Part shown: piece by piece, positions 8,767-17,500 of the stretch
Position numbering within the stretch: position 1 is the stretch's first letter
How the letters are laid out: the number at the start of each line of letters is the position of its first letter
Translations under genes and position numbers: made by a program
Notes under the pieces: generated by a model
What the model was told of the DNA's origin: nothing
The model's database searches: none
The model's input: only the letters and a program-made list of their open reading frames with translations
NCBI GenBank assembly: GCA_964623885.1
Contig: CAZUVM010000259.1
Location: forward strand, 1-55,005
Source of the DNA: CAZUVM01 sp964623885
GTDB lineage: Bacteria; Verrucomicrobiota; Verrucomicrobiia; Limisphaerales; UBA8199
Reading direction: 5' to 3'
DNA: 55,005 nucleotides

Positions 8767-10161
8767 CTAAAATGCGTGGAGGAGAACTGTGCGATCGGAT
8801 GGGTTGAGCGGGGCATACTGTGACGCCAAATCCCGGTAACGCGGCTCGGATATTTTTGGCGCCGCCCGGCGCAGCAAGGGAAAGAAGCCAGCCGGGGACC
8901 AGCCACCAAGTTGTTGATAAGACCACTTCTTCTCGCCAAGTGCGAATGGGAGCAGGAAATCGAGCGCGCGGCGCAGGCTGCGCCCATCGGTCGTCTGATA
9001 ATTCCAGAGATCCACGCCTACGTTGTCACCAAGAACGGCAAGAGACATAAGGCCGGAGAGATTGGCGATGCTATAGCTCCAGGCCCGGGTGCGGGCCAAC
9101 TCCAATGGCTGCCTGCCGTCGGGCTCAATCTGCAGAGCTATGCGTTTTTCCCGGGCGTTTTGCACCACCTGTTTGGCAAGATCCATTTTTCCGAGAAACA
9201 AGAAGAAGGACGTTATCTGAGTGTCGTAATAAGTGCCGTGGTTGTTTTTAGCCGCGGCTTCGGCTCGGCCGGATTTGCTGTCCTGCAGCCAACGCAAGAA
9301 AGCCGCAAACCATTGCTTCAGGCCCCGTTGATCGTTCTCAGTCCAAGCCTTCGAGCCAGCCAGCAATCCTGCTGCATCCACCACTTTCGTTAGGTTTCGT
9401 GACTCAATCAAACCGGCGCCGCGGCCCGTGTTCACGCCTGGAACTGCCTGGGCGAATTCCAGGTTGGGGTTCATGCGCGTTGCGGAGTCGAGGAACCAAA
9501 CTCGAAGCAACTGAGCCGCTTTGGCGGCGTAACGTTCGTCGCCGGAAAAATACCACTCCAGCGCCAGCGTCTCGACTGTTTCCGGCATTTCGAGAATGTT
9601 CTTGTGGTCAGGGATCGTTCGGATTTCGGGGTTATGTTCGCCGTCGCGCCGGATGTACGGCAAGCCGTTGGAAGACTTGGGGTCGGGCCAGAAATACGGC
9701 GCCTGGCTCATGTAATCGTGTTTATCCCCGCTCGGCGGAGTGGTCGGCTTATCCATGACCGAAACCGGCTTGAACTCCAGAGCCTGATCGGCATCGTGCT
9801 TTAAATGAACCAGGGCCGGGGCGAAATTCGTGTCGCCTTCGTGGATGCGCTGGCGTGTTGCCGCCAGGTGGTTGCCATCGAGAAGGAAAACGCGCGGTGG
9901 AGTGGGAGTCGCTTGAGTTGAAATTGAGGCAGCAGCGAAGCCCACGCTGGGCAATACATGGCCAACCAACGCGAAACCTACCAAACCCAGCCAAATCACC
10001 CTCTCCCTGAACCGGAAACCAAAAGCCCCCTCACCCCGACCCTCTCCCCTTCGGAAGGGGAGAGGGGGAAGCCATCCGAGCAAGTTGGGTTCATGGGCAC
10101 AATGCGCGTGCGGCAACATGTGCACCGGGGTTAGCAGTCTTTTGTCAATGGAGACTCTCAT
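8767..10161 (-). CDS. Alginate-lyase-family (PL5-like fold) secreted protein
   Basis: 464 residues from the ATG at 10161, which overlaps the stop of the preceding GH27 gene by four bases (ATGA). The first 55 residues include a translated repeat (PPLPFRRGEGRGEG) ahead of a signal peptide (VIWLGLVGFALVGHVLPSVGFA). A GTG at 9999 would start exactly at that signal peptide and is an alternative. The mature part is an alpha/alpha-barrel of the alginate lyase family (PF05426-like): DYMSQAPYFWPDP, NGLPYIRRDGEHNPE, AVPGVNTGRGAGLIESRN, KNNHGTYYDTQ and YSIANLSGL. The KNNH-x-x-YD segment corresponds to the conserved Asn-His region of the family. Substrate is probably a uronic-acid-containing glycan. It closes the five-gene operon and is paralogous to 13365-14552. 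Confidence 0.82.
   Translation of the reverse strand: MRVSIDKRLLTPVHMLPHAHCAHEPNLLGWLPPLPFRRGEGRGEGAFGFRFRERVIWLGLVGFALVGHVLPSVGFAAASISTQATPTPPRVFLLDGNHLAATRQRIHEGDTNFAPALVHLKHDADQALEFKPVSVMDKPTTPPSGDKHDYMSQAPYFWPDPKSSNGLPYIRRDGEHNPEIRTIPDHKNILEMPETVETLALEWYFSGDERYAAKAAQLLRVWFLDSATRMNPNLEFAQAVPGVNTGRGAGLIESRNLTKVVDAAGLLAGSKAWTENDQRGLKQWFAAFLRWLQDSKSGRAEAAAKNNHGTYYDTQITSFFLFLGKMDLAKQVVQNAREKRIALQIEPDGRQPLELARTRAWSYSIANLSGLMSLAVLGDNVGVDLWNYQTTDGRSLRRALDFLLPFALGEKKWSYQQLGGWSPAGFFPLLRRAAPKISEPRYRDLASQYAPLNPSDRTVLLHAF
10026..10068. repeat. Dispersed palindromic repeat inside the lyase 5' end
   Basis: After CCCCCTCACCCCGAC comes a perfect 10-bp stem: CCCTCTCCCC (10040-10049), loop TTCGGAA, and GGGGAGAGGG (10057-10066). 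This is a familiar class of genomic repeat. Here it lies inside the reading frame of the lyase if the ATG at 10161 is used, giving FRRGEGRGEG. Confidence 0.65.
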
Positions 10162-11723
10162 TGATGAGCATTCGAGACCTTCACCAACTCTGCACTGTGG
10201 GGAGCAACGGTTAGCGTAAACTGATTTTGAAATGTGCCGAGGTCTTTTTGGCGCCAAAGATCACGGACTGATTGCGTTCCGGAGATTCTCAAGTCCTGCC
10301 ATTGGACGCTTACTTTCACCGGCGCGTTGCTGGTTATACTAAACAAGCCCACCGCTTTCGAGCCGTCTTCAAGATCTTTGGTATAAACGCGGTAATCGTC
10401 ACCCTTATCCACGCAGGTCGCCTGTTTACCAAGGGAATCCTGGTTTACCGCAAGCACTTCGTCGTTGCTCAAGAGTCCAAGGGTGAACTCATCCAGCTTT
10501 TCCAGGTCGCAGCCGAGCAGGAGGGGCGCTGAAAGCAAGCACCAGAGGGTGATATGAGTGTATTGCTCGTCCGGTGTGAGATGGGTTGGATGTGGCGTGC
10601 CCCAACCGACCTGACCAACCACGAGCATGTCCGGGTCGTTCCAATGACCGCGCTGGCAGAAGGGTTCCCATTTGTCCTCGCCGAAACCCTTCTTGCTCAT
10701 GGAATCCCAGGTGTCGCGGATATCACCGGTGGTGCGCCAGCAATTAGCGATTTTCGAAAGCGCCGGCGCATTCGTATACGGAGTGCTGTTGGAGAGGCTG
10801 AAAACGACATCGCGCCCGCTGGCGCGCAGGGCCTGATACATTTCTGTCGTTTCGGGCTCTTCGTTCGGGTTCCAATCGTACTTCAAATAATCGATGCCCC
10901 ACTCAGCCCATTGCTTCGCATCGTTGATGGCGAATGAATACTTGCCGATGGCCCAAGGCAGGATCTTTTTGTTTACATGGCCGCGTTTTTCGATTGTCGG
11001 CTTGCTCCAGGCGCCATCGGGAGTTTCGGCGCTGCCGCCGGCATGATTTGCGTAGGACGTCACCCAGGGCGTTGAATATATGCCGATTTTCAAGCCGAGA
11101 GCATGGACGTCATCGCCAAGCTTTTTCATGTCAGGGAACTTTTCATTTCCCTGGAGCGCATTGAATTTTCCGCCTCGCTGCCCCTGCCAGGCATCATCGA
11201 TGTTGATATAGGTCCAACCGTGTTGGATCAGGCTGGAAGAAGCCATGGCGCGGGCACTGCGCATGACTTTATCCGCATCCACTCTCGAGCCCCAGCAATT
11301 CCAACTGTTCCAGCCCATTGGCGGAGTAAGCGCGATGGTTTCACCAACGATGATTCGGAATTTTTTCTCAGCCGGACCTCGGGCGTTCTTGGCGCGGAGA
11401 ATGATTGTTTGTTCGCCTGCCGTAAGGAGTTGCCCCGTAATCAGCCCGCTGCTCGGGTCCAACTTTAAACCGGCGGGGAGATTTTGCGCTGAGAACTCCA
11501 TGGGCCGATCGCCCGTCGCCGGCACATGATAAAGAAACGGGTGGCCAGGCCGGACACCGAACGCGCCTGGACCATTGATGCGCGGTGCCGCCGGGGTTTT
11601 GGGCGTGCGGATTTCGGGGGTAGCCGTTTGGGCTGATAGCTCCAATGCCGCAAGCACAAGCAGGCTAGCGCAGATCAAAAGAACGCCCTTCTTGCAGCAC
11701 TCGGCGACCCAAAATGATTTCAT
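10158..11723 (-). CDS. GH27 alpha-galactosidase-like enzyme with putative Ig domain, secreted
   Basis: 521 residues from the ATG at 11723; the frame extends to 11786 but that would overlap the fucosidase gene, and the ATG gives a good signal peptide (GVLLICASLLVLAALELSAQ). Residues about 48-130 form a putative Ig domain (RINGPGAFGVRPGHPFLYHV ... LPAGLKLDPSSGLITG). The GH27 barrel follows: LTPPMGWNSWNCWG, YINIDDAWQ, nucleophile Asp in YLKYDWN, WRTTGDIRDTWD with the acid/base Asp, and HWNDPDML. The C-terminal beta domain ends the protein. The expected reaction is hydrolysis of terminal alpha-galactosyl residues. It is fourth in the operon, and its stop overlaps the next start (ATGA). It is a paralog of 39718-41631 but lacks that protein's NPCBM domain. 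Confidence 0.9.
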   Translation of the reverse strand: MKSFWVAECCKKGVLLICASLLVLAALELSAQTATPEIRTPKTPAAPRINGPGAFGVRPGHPFLYHVPATGDRPMEFSAQNLPAGLKLDPSSGLITGQLLTAGEQTIILRAKNARGPAEKKFRIIVGETIALTPPMGWNSWNCWGSRVDADKVMRSARAMASSSLIQHGWTYINIDDAWQGQRGGKFNALQGNEKFPDMKKLGDDVHALGLKIGIYSTPWVTSYANHAGGSAETPDGAWSKPTIEKRGHVNKKILPWAIGKYSFAINDAKQWAEWGIDYLKYDWNPNEEPETTEMYQALRASGRDVVFSLSNSTPYTNAPALSKIANCWRTTGDIRDTWDSMSKKGFGEDKWEPFCQRGHWNDPDMLVVGQVGWGTPHPTHLTPDEQYTHITLWCLLSAPLLLGCDLEKLDEFTLGLLSNDEVLAVNQDSLGKQATCVDKGDDYRVYTKDLEDGSKAVGLFSITSNAPVKVSVQWQDLRISGTQSVRDLWRQKDLGTFQNQFTLTVAPHSAELVKVSNAHQ

Positions 11724-11760
11724 AGCCACAAAAACGGACGCTACCGACAGCCAGTTGGTT

Positions 11761-13356
11761 TCAAGGCAAATCGACCTGGACGACATCGACCAGGTTCGAG
11801 CGCTTGGCGGCAGGCAAGTGAACGGTAAGCGAATTGCCTGCGTATTCCCACTTAGGCGCGCTATTATCGCTGGTGAGCATGACCTTGGCGGGTTTAGGTG
11901 TGCCGGTCAATTTCAGGGTAAGGTCAGCCGCTGGGAGCAGGTCTTTCTCATAACCGCGCCCCTCTCGAAACTCTGGCAAGGCGAACAGATAGCGGGTGGA
12001 CCAGGAGGCGGTAGCGGGCACAGAGGCACTTTCTCCCTTCGGCAGCGGGTGCGCCGCTTTTACGGCGGCGCTGTTGCGTTTCATCCACGGACCGATAGCG
12101 GCCATGTTCTCGTAAATGCCCTCGCAGAATTCGCCGGTTCGCATTGGTCCGACGCCCAGCAAATAATTCACTCCCACGGACCGACTGGTCACGAGTTGTC
12201 CCAAAACGTAACCGGGCGCCCGAAACGGAATCTCCATGTGCGACCAGCACGTGGTCCAGGGATTGCAGAATTCGGCCCAGCCTTGAACTGGTTGCTTTGC
12301 CGTCAGTGTCCGTTCGAACGTGATGAAGTCTCCGTGGCCATGCAACCGAGGGTTGATGACGATGCCGGGTTGCAATTCGTGGATCTGTTCCTGGGAAATT
12401 ACTTTGTTAGTGCCGGCGCTGGGTTTGCCATCGAACCAGAGCAGATCGATCTTGCCATAGCGTGTCAGCAACTCCTCGACCTGGCCGTTAACCAGGGCCG
12501 CATATGCTGCCTGATGTGCGGCAATTTCCTCAGGCAAATGTTTGGTTGTTCGCGGTTTGAGGTCTGCGTCGAGTGGAGGGAACTCCGGGTTCAACTTGCG
12601 CGCGCCGCCATAGAGAAAGCTCATGTAGTCACGGTCAAAATACCAATCCGGCGGGGAGTAATAAAAGCCGACTTTGAGGCCGTATTTGCGGCAGGCAGCG
12701 ACATAATCTTTCAGCAGATCGCGACCGCCCATGTAATTCCGGGTATCGAAGTCGCCAAATGCACTGGGCCAAAGCGCGAATCCTTCGTGATGACGCGTCG
12801 TGAGCACAGCGTAAGTGAAGCCGGCATCCTTGGCGGCTTTGAGCCACTTATCCGGATCGTATTTCTGCGGGTTAAACTCTTTGGCCATGGCCCAATATTC
12901 GTTGGGCGTAATTTCAGGCTTCTTACCGTTCAAGTTCCAATCCTCTTCACGGATAATGCGCTCTCGCTCGGCCGGATCGGCGATGCGCTTTTTTGCCAGC
13001 GCGCGGCCGGGAATCATTGGCCAGGAGATATTCATTGCTTTGACCGAAGAAAGGCCCCAATGGATGAACAAGCCCAGACCCGCGTCAGGATACCATTGGG
13101 CGTCAGGGTTCTGAGTGTGGTCGAAGGATTTTGTTGAGCCTACGCCGATCAAAGCGTGCTCGTCTTTGACAGTCTCGCTGTCTGAAGATTTGGTCTGAGC
13201 GGCAACGGCGAGGCCGAGAACTGACAGGCACAATAGCAAAGTGAAGCAGAAGGTGGATTCCGAGCCGCTGCGAGCGAGGACCGCTCGCGCTCCGACAGCG
13301 TTTTCCACACGCGCTCTGAGAGGGGTTGAGATTAGAACTTGTAGAAATGTGCGCAT
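11761..13356 (-). CDS. GH29 alpha-L-fucosidase, secreted
   Basis: 531 residues from the ATG at 13356, 8 bp after the stop of the upstream lyase gene. It should release terminal alpha-L-fucose from glycans in the periplasm or outside. Family motifs: WYPDAGLGLFIHWGLSSV, EYWAMAKEFNPQKYD, GFTYAVLTTRHHEGFALW, GRDLLKDYVAACRKYGLKVGFYYSPPDW and the nucleophile Asp in IDLLWFDG; later YLLGVGP. The signal peptide (TFCFTLLLCLSVLGLAVAA) starts only near residue 39. Residues about 10-35 are encoded by a dispersed repeat, and no other ATG or GTG precedes the hydrophobic stretch in frame. It is third in the operon. The acid/base residue is poorly conserved in GH29 and I do not assign it. Confidence 0.9.
   Translation of the reverse strand: MRTFLQVLISTPLRARVENAVGARAVLARSGSESTFCFTLLLCLSVLGLAVAAQTKSSDSETVKDEHALIGVGSTKSFDHTQNPDAQWYPDAGLGLFIHWGLSSVKAMNISWPMIPGRALAKKRIADPAERERIIREEDWNLNGKKPEITPNEYWAMAKEFNPQKYDPDKWLKAAKDAGFTYAVLTTRHHEGFALWPSAFGDFDTRNYMGGRDLLKDYVAACRKYGLKVGFYYSPPDWYFDRDYMSFLYGGARKLNPEFPPLDADLKPRTTKHLPEEIAAHQAAYAALVNGQVEELLTRYGKIDLLWFDGKPSAGTNKVISQEQIHELQPGIVINPRLHGHGDFITFERTLTAKQPVQGWAEFCNPWTTCWSHMEIPFRAPGYVLGQLVTSRSVGVNYLLGVGPMRTGEFCEGIYENMAAIGPWMKRNSAAVKAAHPLPKGESASVPATASWSTRYLFALPEFREGRGYEKDLLPAADLTLKLTGTPKPAKVMLTSDNSAPKWEYAGNSLTVHLPAAKRSNLVDVVQVDLP
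13260..13322. repeat. Dispersed repeat with GCGAGCG hairpin inside the fucosidase 5' end
   Basis: CCGAGCCGCTGCGAGCGAGG runs on to CTCGCGCTCCGACAGC. GCGAGCG (13271-13277) and CGCTCGC are arms around a short loop. It encodes RVENAVGARAVLARSGSES between the start Met and the signal peptide of the fucosidase. Its composition and position resemble an inserted intergenic repeat. Confidence 0.4.
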
Positions 13357-13364
13357 GATTGTGT

Positions 13365-14552
13365 TCAAGGAGCTGGGTCTACCCACAGCAAAGGTTGGCT
13401 GATAGCATTGTTGCGTTTCACCTCGGGATCGGTTGGGTCGGATGGCAACCGGCGCCAGAGATCCAGGTATTGAGGTTCATGAAACGCGAGGCCAGCAAAC
13501 AACAGGCAAGACTGTCGGGCTGGCCAGCCATCCCAAGCTTGGACGTCAGGTTTGCGAGGCCACTTTGATTTGTCCTGCAGGAACGGGTAGAGGAAGGCCA
13601 CGGCCTTGCGGATGCCGCGTCCATCCGGGAGTTCGAATTTCCAGAGGTCATCCTGTGGCAAGGAGGCGATTTGACAGAGAGTGGCCATATTATCGAGCTG
13701 GAAAATCGAGTAGCCATAGGGTTTGGTGCGGCGCAGTTCGGCCGGGAAACTACCGTCAACTGCCATTTGATTAGGAACGAACACTTCTTTGAAACGGCGA
13801 CGGCACTCGGCGAGGTTAGTCACGTTGCCGGTGAACTTGGAGAAACAAGCGACCTGCAGCCAAAACGCCACGGCATGATTGTTGGCAGCCTTGGCTTCGT
13901 CCTTGCCGTTTTTGCTGGTAAGCATCCAATCGGTGTAATTGCGAAACCATTCCTTCAGCCCGGAAAGCACCGCCTGAGGAAACGCTGGCGAGGAGGCCAG
14001 GGCGCTAATGGCGAGCGGCACTTCCGCCAGATGCAAGGTGTCGATAATACCGGTGCCACGACCCGAAGAAACACCAGGAATGGCCTGAGCATAAGTCAGG
14101 CTTGGGTTCATTCGAGTTTCTGGATCGAGGAAAAACACGCGCAGTAACTCGGCCGCTTTGGCGGCATAACGATCATCCCGGGTGATTTTGTACGCCGCGC
14201 CCAAAGCAGCGACGGCATCGCGCAATTCGGCAATGCATAGGCGATGCGCGACGAAGTTATCGGGATTGGATTGACCATCGTGCTGAACGTAGGGCAGACC
14301 ATTGGTGGTAGCGGGATTTGGCCACCAGTAATCGCCGTTCGAATAGAAGTCATTCGGCCCGCCTTCGCTGAGCTTAGCCCGGAAGCGCGAGATAGTAATG
14401 GGCTCGAGCGCAAGGGCCTTGTTGGCAGCCGTCAGAATCCGAACTCGATCGATCGCGGCGACATCGATTGAAGAAGCCGGCTCAGACGCTGCGGCGAAGC
14501 CGGAGCGCGCTGGAGCCAATGAAATCAGCACGCAGATGACGAGCAGTTTCAC
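13365..14552 (-). CDS. Alginate-lyase-family (PL5-like fold) secreted protein
   Basis: 395 residues from a GTG at 14552, which is followed directly by a normal signal peptide (KLLVICVLISLAPARSGFAAA), unlike its paralog at 8767-10161. Motifs shared with that paralog: YWWPNPATTNGLPYVQHDGQSNP, DDRYAAKAAELLRVFFLDPETRMNP, AIPGVSSGRGTGIID, KAANNHAVAF and YGYSIFQLDN. The Asn-Asn-His group marks the alginate lyase family (PF05426-like). It lies 28 bp after the adhesin stop and 8 bp before the fucosidase, so it is second in the operon. Two diverged lyase paralogs in one operon suggest related but different uronic-acid linkages as targets; this is inference. Confidence 0.85.
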   Translation of the reverse strand: MKLLVICVLISLAPARSGFAAASEPASSIDVAAIDRVRILTAANKALALEPITISRFRAKLSEGGPNDFYSNGDYWWPNPATTNGLPYVQHDGQSNPDNFVAHRLCIAELRDAVAALGAAYKITRDDRYAAKAAELLRVFFLDPETRMNPSLTYAQAIPGVSSGRGTGIIDTLHLAEVPLAISALASSPAFPQAVLSGLKEWFRNYTDWMLTSKNGKDEAKAANNHAVAFWLQVACFSKFTGNVTNLAECRRRFKEVFVPNQMAVDGSFPAELRRTKPYGYSIFQLDNMATLCQIASLPQDDLWKFELPDGRGIRKAVAFLYPFLQDKSKWPRKPDVQAWDGWPARQSCLLFAGLAFHEPQYLDLWRRLPSDPTDPEVKRNNAISQPLLWVDPAP

Positions 14553-14580
14553 GCGGGCTTCATCGCGTCGGCGAGATCGC

Positions 14581-17500
14581 CTACTGCGTCTGAACGCGGT
14601 AGAACTGCGTCGGCGTGGCAGGGTTGATAGGAGCCGTGAAAGCGAACTTTCCTTCCGGACTAAAGACGTTCGTGGCCACCACTGTCCAATTGGCAGGTGG
14701 TAGCGTAACGTCCGTCGCTACGAGCACATGATAGGTTCGATTGGCAAAGCCGTTCGTGCCACTGATCATCAAGGTGTTGCCTGAGACCAGGCCGACACCG
14801 CTAATAACGGGTTGAGGGTTAAGCGCGCCAGTGAGAACCAACCCGATTAGGCTGCCGGCAGTGTCATTGGTCAGGTAGCCGGTGTAACCAGCCGGCATAG
14901 TGCCTAAACCGACATTGAAGTTAACGCCGCTGAGCAAGGCCAGAGTGCCGTACTTAATGAGTGGCAGCTCAAGGGGCAGTCCGTCCACGGGACCAACCGA
15001 CAGGACATCAATGACGTTCGTGGTGTTGGGCTGGCCATCGATGTTAAGAGTGGTTACGGTGATCCCTGAGAGGTTCGTGCCGACCGGCAAACTAAGCAAG
15101 GTGGCCGAATTATCGGGCGTGCCCAAAGGAACAAGAGAAAGGGCGCCTAGCGGCGTAGAAGCGTTGCCGACGGTGTTGGTGACGATCAGCTGTCCGCCGG
15201 CCACCGTTATGGCAGAAAGCGAACCAGAGCCGGACAGGACGGCGTTCGCCAGGACGTTGCCATTGGTAATGTTGAGTGTGCCACTGGTTGAGGCGGCGCC
15301 AGTGCCACCGACTGCTAAACCCAGCCCGAGGCTGCCATTGACCACAAGGGTCGCGGCGGCGCCGATCGTTGAATTCGAGCTCACGTTAACTGTGCCAATC
15401 CCATACTTGCTAGTGGAGACGGGTTGCAGACCGATGTTGAGGGTATTGACATTGATGGTTCCAGCATCGAATTGCAACGTGCCGGTAGTTACTCCGGAGG
15501 CAGTGGTGCCACCCGAAGAAGCGCGACCGACGTTGATGGTATCCACCATTGCGTTGACCAACCCGCCTGTCAGATCCGCGTCGGCCGAGAAGGTAGTAGT
15601 GCCCGTATTGCCCACGCCGTTGGCAACGTCGAGGATGGAGATGCGGCTCGAACTGAAACCTTTCAGTGTGAGCATCGGATAGGGCGCGATGTTGGCGTAA
15701 ATGGGGTTAAACAAAAGTTGGCCACCGGCTTTTTGCCGGCCAATCGCAAAGGTATCAGCGGAGATGGTGTTGACTTGCCCCAGGTAAACAAAAGACAGAG
15801 ACCCTGCGTTTTGATTGCAGTCCGCCACGACGATGCCCGCGTTAGCAGTCGTTGTGCCGGACTGGCTCGTGGTGGTTTGGAAGCCGGCTTCGATGACGTT
15901 GGTTTTGGCCAGGTAAACAATACCGCTGGGCCGATTAACCACGTTGCCGATGGTGGCGCCCACGAGCAAGCGGCCAACGTTCGCGGTGAAATTGTCGAGA
16001 GCCGAAAGATCCAGCAAGGCCTGGCTGCCACCGGCGGTACCACTGCCCAACCAGACCTGAACATTCCCGTTGCTGGTAGAGAGTCCGGCCCCGGCACTTC
16101 CGCTGATCGTAACGGAGCCTTTGTCAGCCGGGCCGGTATCGAGCGTGCCGATGCTCAAGCCGTTTGTTGTGGTGAGCGACTCCCCGCTATTAAGCCAGGT
16201 ATTGTGATAACTGTTGCTCAGGTTGCTATAGGTCAGCGAGGCAATAGTAACGTTGCCATCAACAATATTATTAAAACTGCCGGGGATTAGAGCGGCAGAA
16301 CCACCGCCGGGTGTGCTGAGCGCTGAGCCGGCCTGACTGGCGATGGAGGTGAACTGGACGTTTTCACCGGGACCTGGTTCGCCAGGCAACTGCCAATTCA
16401 AGCGGTCGGACCAATTGGTATTAAGATTGGGCACGTCAGCACCGGTCCAGGCAACTGACTGACGAATGCCAATGGGGCCACTGGTCAGAGTAAGCAGCAC
16501 TGCGGTTTGATCAGCGCTTTGAGCAACGCTCGCGGCATACGGCGGAGTAGCGGCAGGGACGGTGCCGAGGCTAAGGTTAAAGGTTCCGCTGGCAGGGCCC
16601 GCGGCTTGAATAGCGACAAAGGTGACTGGATAGCTGGCGACCGGTGGCAACGAAGCGATGTTTAGGTGATTGGCCCCGGCGCCAAACGCCAGACCGGTGC
16701 AGGCGATGGAAGGGGCACCGCTGGCGTTAACGGCGACAACGACGGTGCCGCCATTAAGATTCAGATTATCGAGCACGGTTTGCCCGCTTGCGCCCGAAAC
16801 GTCAAGGGTAGCGCTGGCGGAAATCGTCGCGCTATTGGAGATCGTACCGGCGCCACTCAGGGCCAGCGTACCGTTATTCACGAACGTATTGCCGGTGTAG
16901 GTATTGAGGCCGGTCAAGGTCAGCGTGCCGCTGCCGTTTTGGGTCAGTGTGCCGGTGCCGCCGATGGCGGTGGCAACGGTGACATTATCCACCCGATTGA
17001 AAACCAGCGAACCATTAACGGTCACCGCGCCAGCGGGCAAAACACCGCCCGCATCATTGCTGCCGATTTGGACGGTGCCACCGTTAATGGCCAACCCGCC
17101 GGAAATCGCGCTGTTGGTAGTGTCGAGGATAAGTGTGCCGCTATCGACAAGGATGCCGCCCAGAAAATCATCACCGGTCTCCTGCAATGTGGCGGTGCCG
17201 GCCCCTTGCTTGGTAATGCCCATCAAACCGCTGAGCTTGAACGCACCGCTCAGGACGTAATTATGCGTGGCATTGCTAAATGCGACGGCGCCTGGGTTCA
17301 TATTGGTAGCGAGAACAACGTTGGGCGTGCCGGTGAGGGTGTCGTCAAAAGTGACGAAATCGCCCTGCGCGTAAGTGGCAGGACCGCCCGCGTACGACCA
17401 GTTTAACGTGGTTGTGTCCCAGTCGCCGCTGACGTTGCCGCGCCAGACATCGGATTTGACCGCGCTGTTCGTTAGAACGAGATCCACCGAAAGCGTGGCC

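Noticed and set aside
10026..10068. CCCTCTCCCC hairpin as a terminator of the GH27 gene
   Set aside because: There is no T-tract, it lies inside an open frame continuing from an ATGA-coupled start, and it matches a known style of dispersed palindrome.
11575..13137. 520-codon open frame on the plus strand opposite the GH27 and GH29 genes
   Set aside because: The minus strand encodes clear GH27 and GH29 motifs over the same bases. The plus frame has no recognisable domain or ribosome site and is an antisense shadow of codon bias.
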